The position numbers and the translations under genes are program-made. Of a stretch of DNA of 64,000 bases, positions 26,901 through 41,900 are shown one piece after another. The DNA is from Siphonodentalium dalli (Eukaryota > Mollusca > Scaphopoda > Gadilida > Siphonodentaliidae). The DNA is taken from the NCBI GenBank assembly GCA_032622095.1, contig CP136067.1:80004705-80068704 (forward strand), read 5' to 3'. The notes beneath the pieces are model-generated. The model was not told where the DNA came from, did no database searches, and worked only from the letters and a program-made list of their open reading frames with translations. Each line of letters opens with the position of its first letter. Within the stretch, counting starts at the first letter, position 1.

Positions 26901-29900
26901 AAAGCCAGGGTCCGTATCAGCCAGAGTCCGTAAGAGCCAGGGTCCGTATCAGCCGGCATTCATTCCGGGTATGTGCATATTTGGTTAACTGCATTAGTAA
27001 AGCCATGCACTGACTCTATGCAATCGAACGAAATCCACTGTACTGCTGCTGTTGTCACACCATTCACTCTAACAAGATTTCTTTCACAGATACGATTTGC
27101 AGAATATGAGCCTGTAACATTCACGTCACCGATCATATTACGCAGTAAGGAGCACTACATTGATCCTATTGACCTGCTGACTATGTAAGTAGCAGTTATT
27201 GTTCTGGATATTTAACTTGCATGATCTTCTTTCTTCCAAAACAAGTTTAAAAAGGCACATTCATTGTAAATGTAATGAAGCAGAATACAATTTACTGCAA
27301 AAAAACATTCATTTGTGTTTTGATAGAGATTAATAATATTTGTACTGAAATTTTACTTTTGAAAGGAAATTATGAATTTTTAAGTGCCAATCTCAGATAT
27401 GATGCCCAAAATGTTCTTTCATCTTTGCCATAATTTTTTAGTGCTGAACTTTGATATGATGAAGTTTTGTCTGTGTATTATTACAAATAAAACGCATTGT
27501 GTTGTGAATAGTTTATAATTTCCTTGCTATACAGACTATCTGCTTGGTATATTAAAATTGTATTAATATTTTCTGTTTTGATCTTAAACATTGTATTTTG
27601 TCCGTGTTTCAGTCTTGAAACCTCGTCTTTGTGAGCAGAATTTGTTATTAGTTGCTGGACTTGATGCTCTACTGCTGTTTATTGATCTTTCTTGTGATCT
27701 GCCCTCAAAATCTATACTCGGCCCTGTACTATAAAGCTCCGGGAAGTTGTACAGCACTGTCCCAAGTGTACAGCCAATTAGATAACCCAAATTGTAACCC
27801 AAATTGCATGCACTAGGAAATTCACATAACAGGGGAACATGCAATTCTTGCATGTTATTAAATTTTGGCCAATTTATGCATGTGACCTAATGTAATATTC
27901 CGCAAGCTTTATAGTTTTAGCGCCAGTCTCATAACAGAAACACTAGGGAGTAGACATTTCAAATAAAGTATATTCAAACGATTAGCTTGTACCTGCAGTA
28001 CCCGAGATAGCAATACTATGAACCTACGAGTTACGACTACATGTGTCTTTCTACAGTCGTGTACGAGACAGTATGATATAGATGAATAAACGGCAAACAA
28101 CTGCAGCTAGAGCCATTGTATTTTTAGTCTTGATTACGACTGCAAATCTACGAGCTAAGATTCCTTTGTAATTCTTTTGCCTAGCCTTGTATATTATTGT
28201 TCACTTCGAGGCTGGTTTCATTTATTCTATTTATACTGGTTATTATGATGTACTCATCAGATGAAGACAAATACGCTTTTGGTCGTCCGACAACATCGCC
28301 AAGTTTCAACTGAACGCATCGAAAATTTGGCTCTATATATATATCTATGTGGAAAATGCCTCACTATAATCCAGTGATTCGCAATTCACTGAAAACCTGC
28401 AACTCCACGATCCTGAGTCCATTTCTAATTCGGTAATATAGCATACCATGCAGTTGGACAAATATAAATAAGCCTCAAAATTTATAAATGGCGGTACTAT
28501 AACGCACACATACGTAGACTCACAATCCTGTAAATAGCCGGCCCGTGCACTCAGGGAGTTGTACACAAGTGCAGAAGTTTTATAGTACAGGGCCCTGGTG
28601 TTTCAGACAACATACATTACTCTACCTCTACTCCTTGTTCCAAGCAGCAATACTGTTTTCTTTTGGAGGGTAAAATCAGGGTTTTTTATAAAACAAATTT
28701 GTCATAAATTGGAATTTTTTTTGGTGATTTGTGTGTGCAATTTTATTTTGATAATTTAGTCTTTAAATTGGCTGGCACACCCGGGTAATATTGGTCTCTA
28801 TTTTTCAGTAATGGCCACATTAGTATCTATTTAATACTGACTCAACTGTAATTTGAAGTACGTGATCTTCAGTACCGTTAACCTCAAGCAAATATGGTTA
28901 ACAGAATTAACATCATTGCAAGAAAAGTAGGTGTGTTTCCGATATGTATATTACGTCATCTTCGAAAGAAAACTCACAGTCAATGAAGAATTAGAGAGAC
29001 CACACCCCTGAATACACTTTTCATTCCTTAGATTTTGAGATGCATAGCTCATTTGTTCAACTCTCTAATACTTCATTTCCTTATAGTTCGCAAATAAACT
29101 GTGCACACGAATTTCAAAACCAGTTAGCAATTGAATGCCACCTGGAATTTCCAAAATCAAAGGACGGACTTTCACTGATATATTTATATATGAACGCTGT
29201 GTAAAAACCTCCCTTTACTCAGAGATTAGTTTTCTCTTTTTCTTTTAGTGACTCTATTGATCTGCTCTCTATGTAAGATATCTCTTTTTTATTCTTTATT
29301 TGATGTACTTAGGGTTCCAGACCTACAATTTGAACAACATACACAATATAAATTATGATTTTTATTGGCTTTGTTCCATTGAAAAAATGTTAAATACCAA
29401 ATGGAATTTAACCCTTTCTATACTAAACACTCATTGATGAGTAGTTATCCCTTAGGAAATGTTTGGATAATTAGTTCAACTAACGACCATAGGTCATTTG
29501 TTGAACTTATTATCTGAACATTTCCCACCAATGAATATGAATCATTCTGCTCTTGAATTATCTTTTCACATGCCTGTCTTCTGCTTTTATGACCTGAGCA
29601 CCCCTACAAATTAACAATAGACAGTTCCAATGTATATTTTTATAACTGAATTGGAGAATCCATTCAATATAGAAAGGGTTAAATTAGATTTATAAATAAG
29701 AAACAAGTGTAATTTTACCATTGGAAAATTAACAAGATAATAATTGCTGTGCCTTTCATCAAGCCTGAGTTTAGTGTGTTTGTCATTTGCAGAATGAGGT
29801 CCCACAGAGGTTGAATTTAGTGACGCCATCACGCATAGTGGGCTAGCATCACTAAATTCACCCTCTGGGGGGCCTCATCTTCTCTGGAAAGTTTCTTTAT

Positions 29901-32900
29901 TATCAAATTTCTATAGAAACTTCTTCACATAAATTCTATTTCATTTTTAGTTTAGTTTCTCTGTATCTCCAAATTGACAGAGGACACATTGCATAATCAA
30001 GGTTCCCAATGGGTGTACATCACAATATTCACCATTTGGGAATTTCAATCTTGAGTCTCAATCTCCCAAAGCAGATGAGGCCATGAAGAATGAGGTCCCA
30101 AGAGGGTGAATTTGTTGATGCCAGCCCGCTATGCAGGATAGCGTGACTAAATTCACCCTCTTGGCACCTCATTCTGTAAATGACAGGCACACTAAACTCA
30201 GGCTTGCCTTTCATCAAATCTATATGAAAGAAATGGATAGAATATTCTATATCACACAACATAGTGCCTTTCAGATGGCACTTCTCATATCATCTCTTAT
30301 ATTTTGTACACCAGATAATTATAAAGTGCATTGTGTTTCGTAAAAATTGGCCCAGAACCCTGATTACATCTATAAACTGACATCAGCTAACAATAATTCT
30401 ACCCCAGATATTAGAGGTTCCCACATACAATGATTTGTTTTGTTGGTGGTTTCTTTTCCTGATTTAATTAAGTGACATAATGTCTGCAATGTTCTGAAAT
30501 ATTTTGTGATAATTATCAGTAGAACTAAAAATTTATCAAAGCTCTAAAGGTAGGTGTATGTCAGCAAGTGCAAAATTGCTGTCAGTAGAAAGGCCAAAAA
30601 AATATATACCTGTGTTTCTGGTGACATGCGGGAAAAAATAGGGGTGGGGAGGGGGTGGCTTTTCATTTTATTTTATTTTTTCATTTTATTTTCAACTTTG
30701 TTCAAAATAAATATGAATGCTACCCCCAATTAAGCCTACTTCTCCTTGTTCGTAATTGACAATAAAATAATAAAACAAAGTAGATTCTATTAGAATATTG
30801 TGTAATTTATTGTTTTATTGAATAAAACATGGAAAAACATGATGTTTACAATACAGATGGAAATTTGCCATGAATAAGCTATTAACGTTCCTTCAGAATG
30901 TGCAAGGAAAGAACTTCGCATACATCTATGTACTGCATACAGTAGTGGTGATCGTAAAGCCACATGGTAGTTTGAGCTCCAAAATACACTTAATAACATG
31001 TGCTTTTGAATTTTTCCCGGTATCGAAATAGGTCGATAAATACTTGAACTCCATTTCTACACACATTATATGTCCCAGAAAGACGTATTAAAGTCATAAC
31101 AAATACAACTTTAAACACAGTGTTTGGGTCCAAAACAAACAGCTATGTGCAAGACATTGAACAGAATAGAGCAACAGGTGGAACGAAAATAAAACCAGAT
31201 GCGTACTAATTTTGCAAAATGAATAAAATGAAAATCATCGGGGGCTCCGAAATAGGGGTGGGCGGGTCACCGGAAACACAGGTCTGTTTTTTTTTTGGCC
31301 AAACGAAAATATGTCTTTAATAATGGATAATACTTTTTTTCAATATAAAAAAAAAAATTCATGAGAAACAAGCTATTTTATTATCTGATCTTGTAGTCTG
31401 CATATTTCTAGTTATATTAGTTACCTGCACATACCTATGCTAGCCTGTAAAGTTACACATCTGTGAATCATGAAATGTGTAGCTATCATATTGCTATAAA
31501 GATAGCTGTGGCTGGAAAAGTCAAACTGTTTGGTGTCGGTAATGCCTACTATAAACTGAAGTTAACTTTAGGGTGATATAAAAAGAGGAACTCAATAATC
31601 TGTTTGCCATAAATAGAGAGAGCCACACAGTTTTGGGACAGGGGAAGTGATATCACACGAGAGATTTTCGCGGATGGATAATCCAAGAGCCGAAGGCTTG
31701 CGGGGTATCCTTCTGCGAAATGCTCGAGTGTGATAATCACTTACCCATCCCAAAACTGTGGAGCTCTATATTTGTCACATACCCCAATCACAAATTAAAT
31801 TGTTGAAATTGTTAATTATAAGAAGTTTTTTCGATGAAATTCATTGCTTTGAAACAATTCTGGAATCACAAAAATACGAAATTCTCGTTACATCACCTGT
31901 AGCAACGTCATGATGTACAGTAATGCCCTAAGTAATCGACCTCTTAACCACAGCAGAATTATGGGTAACTTTTCAGGATTTAGTCGGAAATATGGCTTGT
32001 TGCCATTCATCGGAAAGCTCTCGGGGTGAGCTTTCCAATGAATGGCAACAAGCCATATTTCCAACTAAATCCTGAAAAGTTACCCATAATTCTGCTGTGG
32101 TTAAGAGGTCGATTACTTAGTAGGGCATTCTGTAGCTTGCCACAAAAAACATCAGGATCGCTCTAGGGCTTTTGTAGAAAATTACCACACAGTTGAAAGC
32201 CATTACTTTTAGTAAGAATATAACAATGGGTATGTAATAATATGACAAGACCATCAGGTCCATCAGATTATATATATCGATCCTTGATATTTAAGGTTGC
32301 ACAAGTAAATGAAATTCTTTGTTGGGCTGAGTATTAAATCTCTTCAATACTTAACCCTTTCTTGACGTGTAGTTTCCTTAGGAAATGTTCAGATAATAAG
32401 TCCATTTGTTTTAAGTTAATATCTGAACAGTTCACACCAATGAACACGAATTCTTCTGCACTTGCATTGTCTGCTCATATTTCCTGAACACCCCTCCAAA
32501 TGAATAATAGACCATTCTATAGTTGACTTTCATAACTGAATGGGATAATCCATTTAGTAAAGAAAGGGTTAAGTTGGAATATTGAATTATTCCCCTTTGC
32601 TACACGTTCATTACCTGACTCATATGCCGCAAAAATCATCTGAAAATGCCGCAAAAATCATCTGAACTGAATGGCCATGTAGATGCAAAGGTTACATTAC
32701 TGAGGTGATTTAAGTTGGTAATATCAAAACATGTGAGAAGTAACATGGATGTGTAGCTCTAACTGTTTCATCACAGCACTTAGTTTCCTGACTTTGAGAT
32801 TTTATACATATAGTAATGCTCTAAGTAATCAACTTCTTAACCACAGCAGAATTATGGGTAACTTTTCAGGATTTAGTCGGAAATATGGCTTGTTGCCATT

Positions 32901-35900
32901 CATCGGAAAGCTCTCCCCGAGAGCTTTCCGATGAACGGCAACAAGCCATATTTCCGACTAAATCCTGAAAAGTTACCCATAATTCTGCTGTGGTTAAGAA
33001 GTTGATTACTTAGAGCATTACTGTAGGTGCTAGTGTTGCACTTAATTTGTTCTCAGTACATTTTATTTGTAACAACTGAACTTAATAATGTCATTATTTT
33101 TGCTTTTATTTACACTATATACATATAGCATGTAAATGACAATCTAAATAACCAGAGAAAAACTTCAAGCTGTGGGTGCATGGGAAATATTTCTAACGAA
33201 CTTACTCGTTTCCGTCAGTTAGTTACAATCAGCTCGAATGAAAAAGTTGTTGGTTCACTGCTAGAGTTATTCTTTAACTCTTTGAATGCAAAACATCAGT
33301 TGGAGCTCTGTAATTAGGTGACTTGGATCCCCTATTCTTCTATGTCTGTCTAGAGGTAGAGAACTATAAAACAAGAATTTGCATCAGAGATGCAGAGTCA
33401 ATTTGCGGTAGCTACGCAAAACATTGTCTTGGATTGAAAATGCATTAATTGTAATTGGCTATCATACACAACAGTGTTGAGGAAGTCTGACATTCAAATA
33501 GAAGAACTAATAAAGAATGTAACTCCATCCACAATATGTGGACCTGTCCGGTTTTCAAACGTTGTCAATTTAGGACATTGTTGACCGAGTATGTCTCATA
33601 CACCGAATACTAACAAAATTGGTTGATATTTGTTCAAGTTATCTTGCTAACCATTATCAAAATTCACAAAATTTAACTAAATAAGGGCTGTAATTCTGCC
33701 CACAATACACGGACCTGGCTGATTTTCAAACTCGATCAAGATGGTGTTGAGCAAATCTCATACACCGAATATCAAGTGAAATTTGTTCAAGTAATCGCAC
33801 TAACGCCATCTGTAGACACCTTTCCATCCGCGAACCCTCGCCAAACTATAGGTCGAGTTTTGAAAACTAAATCAATTATTTCCTTGAACATCTTCTGCAG
33901 TCCCAGATAAGTAGAATTCTTCAATTGATACATTCTCTGTAACTTCTTCTGGCATCTAATATTGTCCCATATCTCTGGTTGTGGTTTCAGACATTCTGTT
34001 TCTGAGTGAGAACCAAATAAATGAGATAATTTTGCATGAATTTTAAGCAGATGTTGTTTTTTTATTGTGTCATTTTCTTATGTTATCCCATTTGGTCTAT
34101 AGCTTAATATAATAGCTAGCGATAAATTTAGTAAAAATTGAATGTTTTATTGATGATAAAATTCTCGCTCATTTAATCAGATCTATATAATTCTGAAAAC
34201 CTCATTTTCCTAAATGGGCTTGCCAGTTGTTAACATTTGTGATAGTCACTTTCACGATTTTTCTATTTTCACATGATTTCAGCTTTGAAAGAACTGTGTT
34301 TTTTTGTGAATATAGATTTGTTTTCTATGTTTATTAACATATATAATTTCAGAGAGCAAGAATTCCCCAGTGATCAATCGTAATTATTTACATTTATTTT
34401 CTGTCAATACTCCACTTATATATGCTCTAATACTAACATGAATATGGTAGAGATGTTATGTTTCATACAGTTGTCTTCCTTAGGCAGAATGTCCTTGACC
34501 AGAAAAGTAATTAAATTTAAAGATGCTCTATCTCTTCCTGGCAGCAATTCCAACAACAACAACAAATTTAATTTGTATGAAACTCCTTTTCAATGCATGC
34601 TTCAATTATTATTTACTGAAACACACAAGAGAAATATCTAGAGTTTCACATAAAAGGTATTTTAACCCTTTGAACCCGAGCGGCCGGAAAACTGGCAGCA
34701 GCATGAACCTCCAAATACCCTAGCGGCCGGTATACCGACCACCATGTGTGTATTGTATACAAACATCGTCGTGGTCGACTGATTCTCCAATAATTATGTT
34801 TTTGTTTGTGTCTTGTTGCTATTGCGTTTAAGCACACATCATCATTATTTATGAAGCCGAAAACATTTTCGGTGGAGCAGGTGGTCTGGCAAATTTTGGA
34901 ATCGGACGCAGAAGAATTAGATGATGATGACAACGACTGTTGTGAGTTAGAATGGGAGAATGAGAGCACAGTGACACTGGGAGATATTCAGAAATCAGTC
35001 CCTCCAACAGCGGGTGGCATTGTTTCAAGTGAGGATACGACAAGAGGTCAATGTATGGGGTAGTTGAGGTGTTGTGGAAATGGGCGGAGCTTATGTCGAG
35101 GTAGGGGCGTGGTAGGGGGCGTGGCTTCATACTTGCAATTAGTCATGGTGATAATAATGTCCATACCTGGAAAAGGGACACAAATTCGTTTGTTGAACTT
35201 ACCTTTGCACTGAAAGAGAAGCCAGGGTAAAATAATGTACCAATTTCAATAAGAGCGGACAGTACACCACAATGTTGATTACTTAAATTTGTTTTGGGAT
35301 GATGCACTCTGGCATTGTCGACGAGACCAACCGAAATGCTCGTCACGTGATTTCGGAAAAACCTAACATGCGCCTATGAAAATGTCTAAAATGGAGCATA
35401 ATACAATTAAATGCTCAGAGCAATGGTGTCATTGGATCATTTGGTGTATTTGCTTAGCAACCGTTGCTGCCCTTAAACAAAAGTTAGATTAACTTATATG
35501 ACCAGATATATATCAAATTTCATAATGGGGCATTTGCTCCATCTAAAACGCCGTTTTCTAGGACTGAAATACGTCCATAAAAGCTATAATTTCATTTTAC
35601 TTTCAATTTCTGGTAGTTGCATAGCAACCGTTGCCAGGGAGTGATCATGTGGCAATTTATCCCGATCTTTAAATACTCAGAGGTCCATGGGGAACATACA
35701 TGTAAAGTTTCAGACCTGTGACACCATTTAAACATAACCAACACATTGCGTCTAAACACATTCTGCAATAAATCAAAAATAACACTGGGAGCCCAGGGTC
35801 ATTGTGTCGATCGTTGTGGGGGGGCCAGGGTTCAAAGGGTTAAAAGATAGATTCCCAATAAAAAAAATGCTCTAATGTCCTAAAAATAGCCACATATTCT

Positions 35901-38900
35901 GTCCCGGTTCATAGGAAATATATGGAGATAAAAATTCCAAGTGACAGAAGCTCTTTAAAATTTGTCTCTCTGACTCAACATTAATATGTTTCAACTGATT
36001 CTGTACAGAAAGTTCATAGAAGAGATACCCCATCTTTGACGAAAGTAAAAATATCACGGATACACTGAACATGAATTGCTGGAACAGTAGGCTTTTATCT
36101 CATTACCAGCGCCAAGTGCTGCGTGATTCATACTCGAATAAAAATCCTCCAAAAACAGCCATTACTATCAAAGTGAATAAATATGTGTAGCCCAGGTGAA
36201 GGTCATTTGGAAGTTTATTGTGTAAGCCATAGTAAACTCTACAACATATACAATACTGATTCTGAGTTAATTGTTATCCCATGGTTTTAAGTACTAACAC
36301 TTTCTTGATGGGAGCTGCGCTGGAGCAGCATTAAATATCCTGTGCCAGTGCATTATCTTATATATGCAAGTCTCCCATATTAAGCCTCACATATTTAAGA
36401 TAATGCATTGGCTTACATGGTCAAGGTAAATATTGTTAGGCCAATGTATTCTCTTATATATAGGAGAATGCATTGGCACAGGGTTTTCGCAAAATTACAG
36501 GAAGCTCCAGTCAAGGAAGGGTTAAGATAACCAGGTTTGCAAAATTGGTATTTGGACAAGCCTTGAAATAGCGTGTCTGTCATTTGCAGAATGGGGTCCC
36601 AGAGGGAGAATTTAGTGATGCTACCCCGCATAGCGGGCTAGCATCATCAAATTCACCCTCTGGTAACCTCATTCTGCTGAGGTGTAAGCAGAATGATGTC
36701 CACAGAGGGTGAATTTGGTGATGCTAGCCCACTATGCGGGGTAGCATCACTAAATTCACCCTCTGGGGACCTCATTCTGCAAATGACAGGCACACTATTT
36801 CAAGGCTTGTATTTGGATATCCTGGTTGGCATTTTCAACTCTTGTCTTGTCAGCATAAATTGTGATTTGTCGTTTGGTTCACATAGAATGAGACTAAAGA
36901 TACCATTTAATTGTAAATAATAATTTTATAGACTCCTCTACAAAAAACTGTGTCACTGCTGGACATTGTATTAAAAAACCTCTTCTAAATTGAGTCTTAC
37001 TCATCAGGACTCAAAATGTTATTGACAGGCATTTTGAACTTGCGCAAAAAATACTAGTAATTTTTGTAATAAAAACTATGGGATACCAATCAACTTGGCA
37101 ATATTGACACATGTCAGCGAACCACTCACCCTATACTGTTATTATCCCTCATCTGGACTCATGTTCTTAGTCACATTCATATTTCACAAATTGAAAATGT
37201 AAAGTTGAATTCATGGTCAGAACAACATTTAACCCTTAGTCGGGATATACGTTTATGTCTCGTACCGTTTGCGGGTGGAGTGATATTTATCTCGTTTACG
37301 GCACTTCTATAGTCATGCCATGGTAGTGTCTATATAACGACGAAAAATCGTGTCCTAAATGGTCCTTTGATTGGTTTATAAATACTTATTTCAATTAAAT
37401 CGGTTGCATGAGTTTTTGAGACAATGCACATTTTTTTTAATTTGGTGGGATTCGAACCCCGTCCCATGATGGCAAGCATGCCTTGCGTCTCAAAGTCAGA
37501 TGTCAATACTACAAGGCGACCCCAAAAAAAGGAAGCTCAAATGGCCGCTGTATTCCAACATCAGACATAGGACATATTTTAAGGTCTCTCTGTGTTAGGT
37601 ATATGGTAGGTTTTTGGCTTAGCTGCATGTTATATATACTTGTATCCGAGACATGCCGAGTGCTGCCAAAAACCTACGATATTCCTAACACATAGAGATC
37701 TAGCTTAGCTGGCAAATAAATTATCTTTGTCATGTGGATCTGGCTAGGAAATAATACATTGGAGGGGAAATTTGGGCAAGGGACCCACTGCCCCTCTAAC
37801 GGAAACCCTGATTATTGTAACTAAATGTTTGTGGATCGTGAATACTTCTTTAACTGAGGTGATTTAAATGTTTGTGGATCGTGAATACATCTTTAACTGA
37901 GGTGATTTAAATGTATTGCAAGTTATCTCAGTTGATCATTAATATATTCTTAAAATAAATTGTTAGCAGTAACCAACATTGTCATTTCATCTTTAAGAAA
38001 CCTTTGTAATTTCTTTCCTTATATCCCCAATGTTTAAAATTGTTATATATTTTGGTTTAAGATATAATGAACTGAATTGTTGTGAATGAATGTTATCGCT
38101 CTTTCCGAAGACATATAATGCTTAATATCAATATTTGATGTCTCAGTGTTACAAAAATGTGTATGTCTGTTTACGTCATGCAAGCATGCTGCAGTCAGAT
38201 TTTGCTTTAACTTCCCAACCTGTGTAGTGAAGGTTTCTTGATTCTGATATAATGCCAGTTCTTTCAATGGATACAGTGAACTCCGAAGCGCACCGATGTA
38301 ATCATCAATACACTTCACTCATCAATATATCACTTCTGATTGGATGGTAGCTATGTAATATTATATAGATACTAAATGAATGAGTTGAAGTTGACTATGC
38401 CAAAATAGTGGTCATCAAGGAGGAATAGTCCACAAGCAATGACAAGTAATACATTAAATTATATCAGACATTTTGAATCGGGGGGGGGGGGGGATAACAT
38501 GAACATAGATATGTGAAAACTTGTCAAGAAAAATACAATTACAAGAACTAACCACAGAGAGTAAAGTTGGTTTAAGAAGCCATGAGCGAAATCTCATATT
38601 CACGACCGAAATAAAAATATTGTGGCGATTTTCAGAAATAACAATGTAGATGCTACTCTATCTATTGAAAAACGCGAATTGCTCCTTGCCAAATGAACTG
38701 TATGGACTGGACTGAGTACCATTGTAGACAGTTTACTGCAGTAAATTCAACCTTTTGGTGAATGAGTTCTGTTATAGAATCAATAAACCAATGTATCTCT
38801 CCCAGAAATGGACAGAAAAAGCATTCCAAATATTGAGCCAGAGAGAAATGAAATTATATATATATATACTATACTTTGATAGTGTATATTGGTATTTAGA

Positions 38901-41900
38901 ACAAATCTGCACCTATCTTGGAGAAAACAATAATAAAACGGAGACCAACCTCATCCTTAACCCTTTCATGATGGGAGCTGCGGTGGTGCAGCATTAAAGA
39001 TCATGTGCCAGTGCATTTTCTTATATATGCAAGCCTCCCACAGGGAGCCTCGCATATATAAGAGAATCCACTGGTCTACAATGTCAAGGTAAATATTGTT
39101 AGGCCAATTGCAATGTATTCTCTTATATATGCAAGGCTCCCTATGGGTGACTCACATATATAAGAGAATTCATTGTCGCAGGGCTTTCGCAAAATTTCAG
39201 GAAGGGCTAAAGAATATACTGAAATGATGTGACAAATTCACCGATATATTTCTGACCAGAACCCATGTACCTGTGAACACACTTTTAACAGGAATGATCT
39301 TGGCTTGCAAATCATTAACATTCTCTTATATGGGACTATGTTTTGAAGTCAACACAGCTATGTTGGAATAAAGGTTTGGGTGCTTATGTATAGTGAAAGC
39401 TCAAAGTTGTTTGGAAAATACAATATTACATGTCTTGACTATTCAGGCAACTGCAATATTATAGACTGGTTTATGAACCCCTCCTACAAAAAAAATACTT
39501 TTTGGTATAATTGGTTTTATATGTTCACGCTGATTAAAATATGAAGCATGTCGTCACAGTGGTGGAGATAAATATCTGATGGCAGAGTCTCTTTTAGCAT
39601 TAACCTCCGTTTCCATTATTTATACAGTTTATGGGAAGATATACCTCATTTTATTTTTATAATTTGAGTAACACTTTATATCGCAATCAAACATCTTGTG
39701 AAATTCATGGACAATTTTGATATTTGCCAATTGTTGTGGTGGTGATGCATAACTTTATTTCAGTTTGTAATCCCTCCTGCATCTTTTTTTTTTTTTCAAC
39801 TCAAATGTTCGTAAATCAGGTTATTTTTATTGTTGTGGCCTTAACAGGTAATGGTCAATTGAGTGGGTAAAGTTTAAGATGCAAAGCAGAAGGAACTATA
39901 CTCATCTCACTGGGCACTATTCAATAGAGTTTGGCTTGGAGTTGGATGTACATGTACCTCCCAATGTGAATCCTAAAATCCCCTTAACAATGCTTGGAAG
40001 GTAGATTCTATGGAAGACATACATATACTGACGGGTGTATACAGTATGTCAACTTTAAATGTGTATCTTACATGTTTAGTTTGTGTTTCCTTTAGAAATC
40101 ATTCTACTTGTCCAATGATGTTAAAATACACTTTAAATGATTCACTTGTAGATTTCCCATAAATAACATAACAAGTTCTGCAACAATTTCTGGGTGTACA
40201 ATAACCTGGAGACCAACCTCAGAGATCATCCTGGATTTAATATTTTTTGGACCACCTGATGCTGTCAGGGGCTAACATTGGCCTGAATGACATAATTTTT
40301 AAAATGTGCCTGACAAAACAATTTCAATACAAATTCAATCTAAAAAAATCTCATCTTTTGCTGAAGTCTGGCTGCATTATAAACACACTTATATTAGATA
40401 ACAACCAATAGGATAACTCCAAACAGTCAGACTCGTGCTATCCTTAATCATGTCTGGCACATTCTAAATACTCCACGCAGTCAGACTCGTGCTATCCTTA
40501 ACCAGGTCTGGCACATCCTCATGCTATCCTTAACCAGGTCTGGCACATCCTCATACTATCCTTAATCAGGTCTGGCACATCTTAAATACTCCACACAGTC
40601 AGACTCGTGCTATCCTTAATCAGGTCTGGCACATCCTCATACAATCCTTAATCAGGTCTGGCACATCCTCATGCTATCATTAATCAGGTCTGGCACATCC
40701 TCATGCTATCCTTAATCAGGTCTGGCACATCCTCATGCTATCCTTAATCAGGTCTGGCACATCCTCATGCTATCATTAATCAGGTCTGGCACATCCTCAT
40801 GCTATCCTTAATCAGGTCTGGCACATCCTCATGCTATCATTAATCAGGTCTGGCACATCCTTGTGCTATCATTAATCAGGTCTGGAACATCCTCATGCTA
40901 TCCTTAATCAGGTCTGGAACATCCTCATGCTATCCGTAATCAGGTCTGGAACATCCTCATGCTATCATTAATCAGGTCTGGCACGTTCTAAATACTCCAC
41001 GCAGTCAGACTCATGCTATCCTTAATCAGGTCTGGCACATCCTCATACTATCCTTAATCAGGTCTGGCACATCCTCATACTATCCTTAATCAGGTCTGGC
41101 ACATCCTCATGCTATCCTTAATCAGGTCTGGCACATCCTCATGCTATCATTAATCAGGTCTGGCACATTCTCATGCTATCCTTAATCAGGTCTGGCACAT
41201 CCTCATGCTATCCTTAATCAGGTCTGGCACATCCTTGTGCTATCATTAATCAGGTCTGGCACATTCTCATGCTATCCTTAATCAGGTCTGGCACATCCTC
41301 ATGCTATCCTTAATCAGGTCTGGCACATCCTTGGGCTATCATTAATCAGGTCTGGCACATCTTAAATACTCCACACAGTCAGACTCGTGCTATCCTTAAT
41401 CAGGTCTGGCACATCCTCATGATATCCTTAATCAGGTCTGGCACATCCTCATGATATCCTTAATCAGGTCTGTCACATCCTCATGCTATCCGTAATCAGG
41501 TCTGGCACATCCTCATGCTATCCTTAATCAGGTCTGGCATGTTCTAAATAATCCACGCAGTCAGACTCATGCTATCCTTAATCAGGTCTGACACATCCTA
41601 AATGCAACTATTATAGTTTAATATGGCTATACAAAACTGAGATCCAGATTTTCTCTTGTAATTTAATAGAATTAGAAGTTAATTGTTGAAGAAAAAAGAA
41701 ATCATGGATTTGTCAGCCAATAGGAGTATAACTGTGACATGCTCTATATGTATCAAGTTGATAATCGTACTAATATTTGGTATACTTACTGATACTTATT
41801 TGTTTTGCAGATAAATTTTTTTGACACAGCGATATATTCAACAAATTTGACATGTTATAATCAATCGTATGGTAGTCTATGTTTGTGATTAGCCTCTTAC

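Noticed and set aside
27103-27184. Alternative acceptor TTTGCAG for exon 9
   Set aside because: It would remove conserved residues IRFA and shift the phase relative to exon 8.
37440-37510. Functional tRNA gene
   Set aside because: Only the T-arm-like end is convincing; the acceptor and D arms do not pair.
40426-41605. CRISPR-like array
   Set aside because: Units are contiguous 32-bp minisatellite repeats with no unique spacers, in an animal intron.
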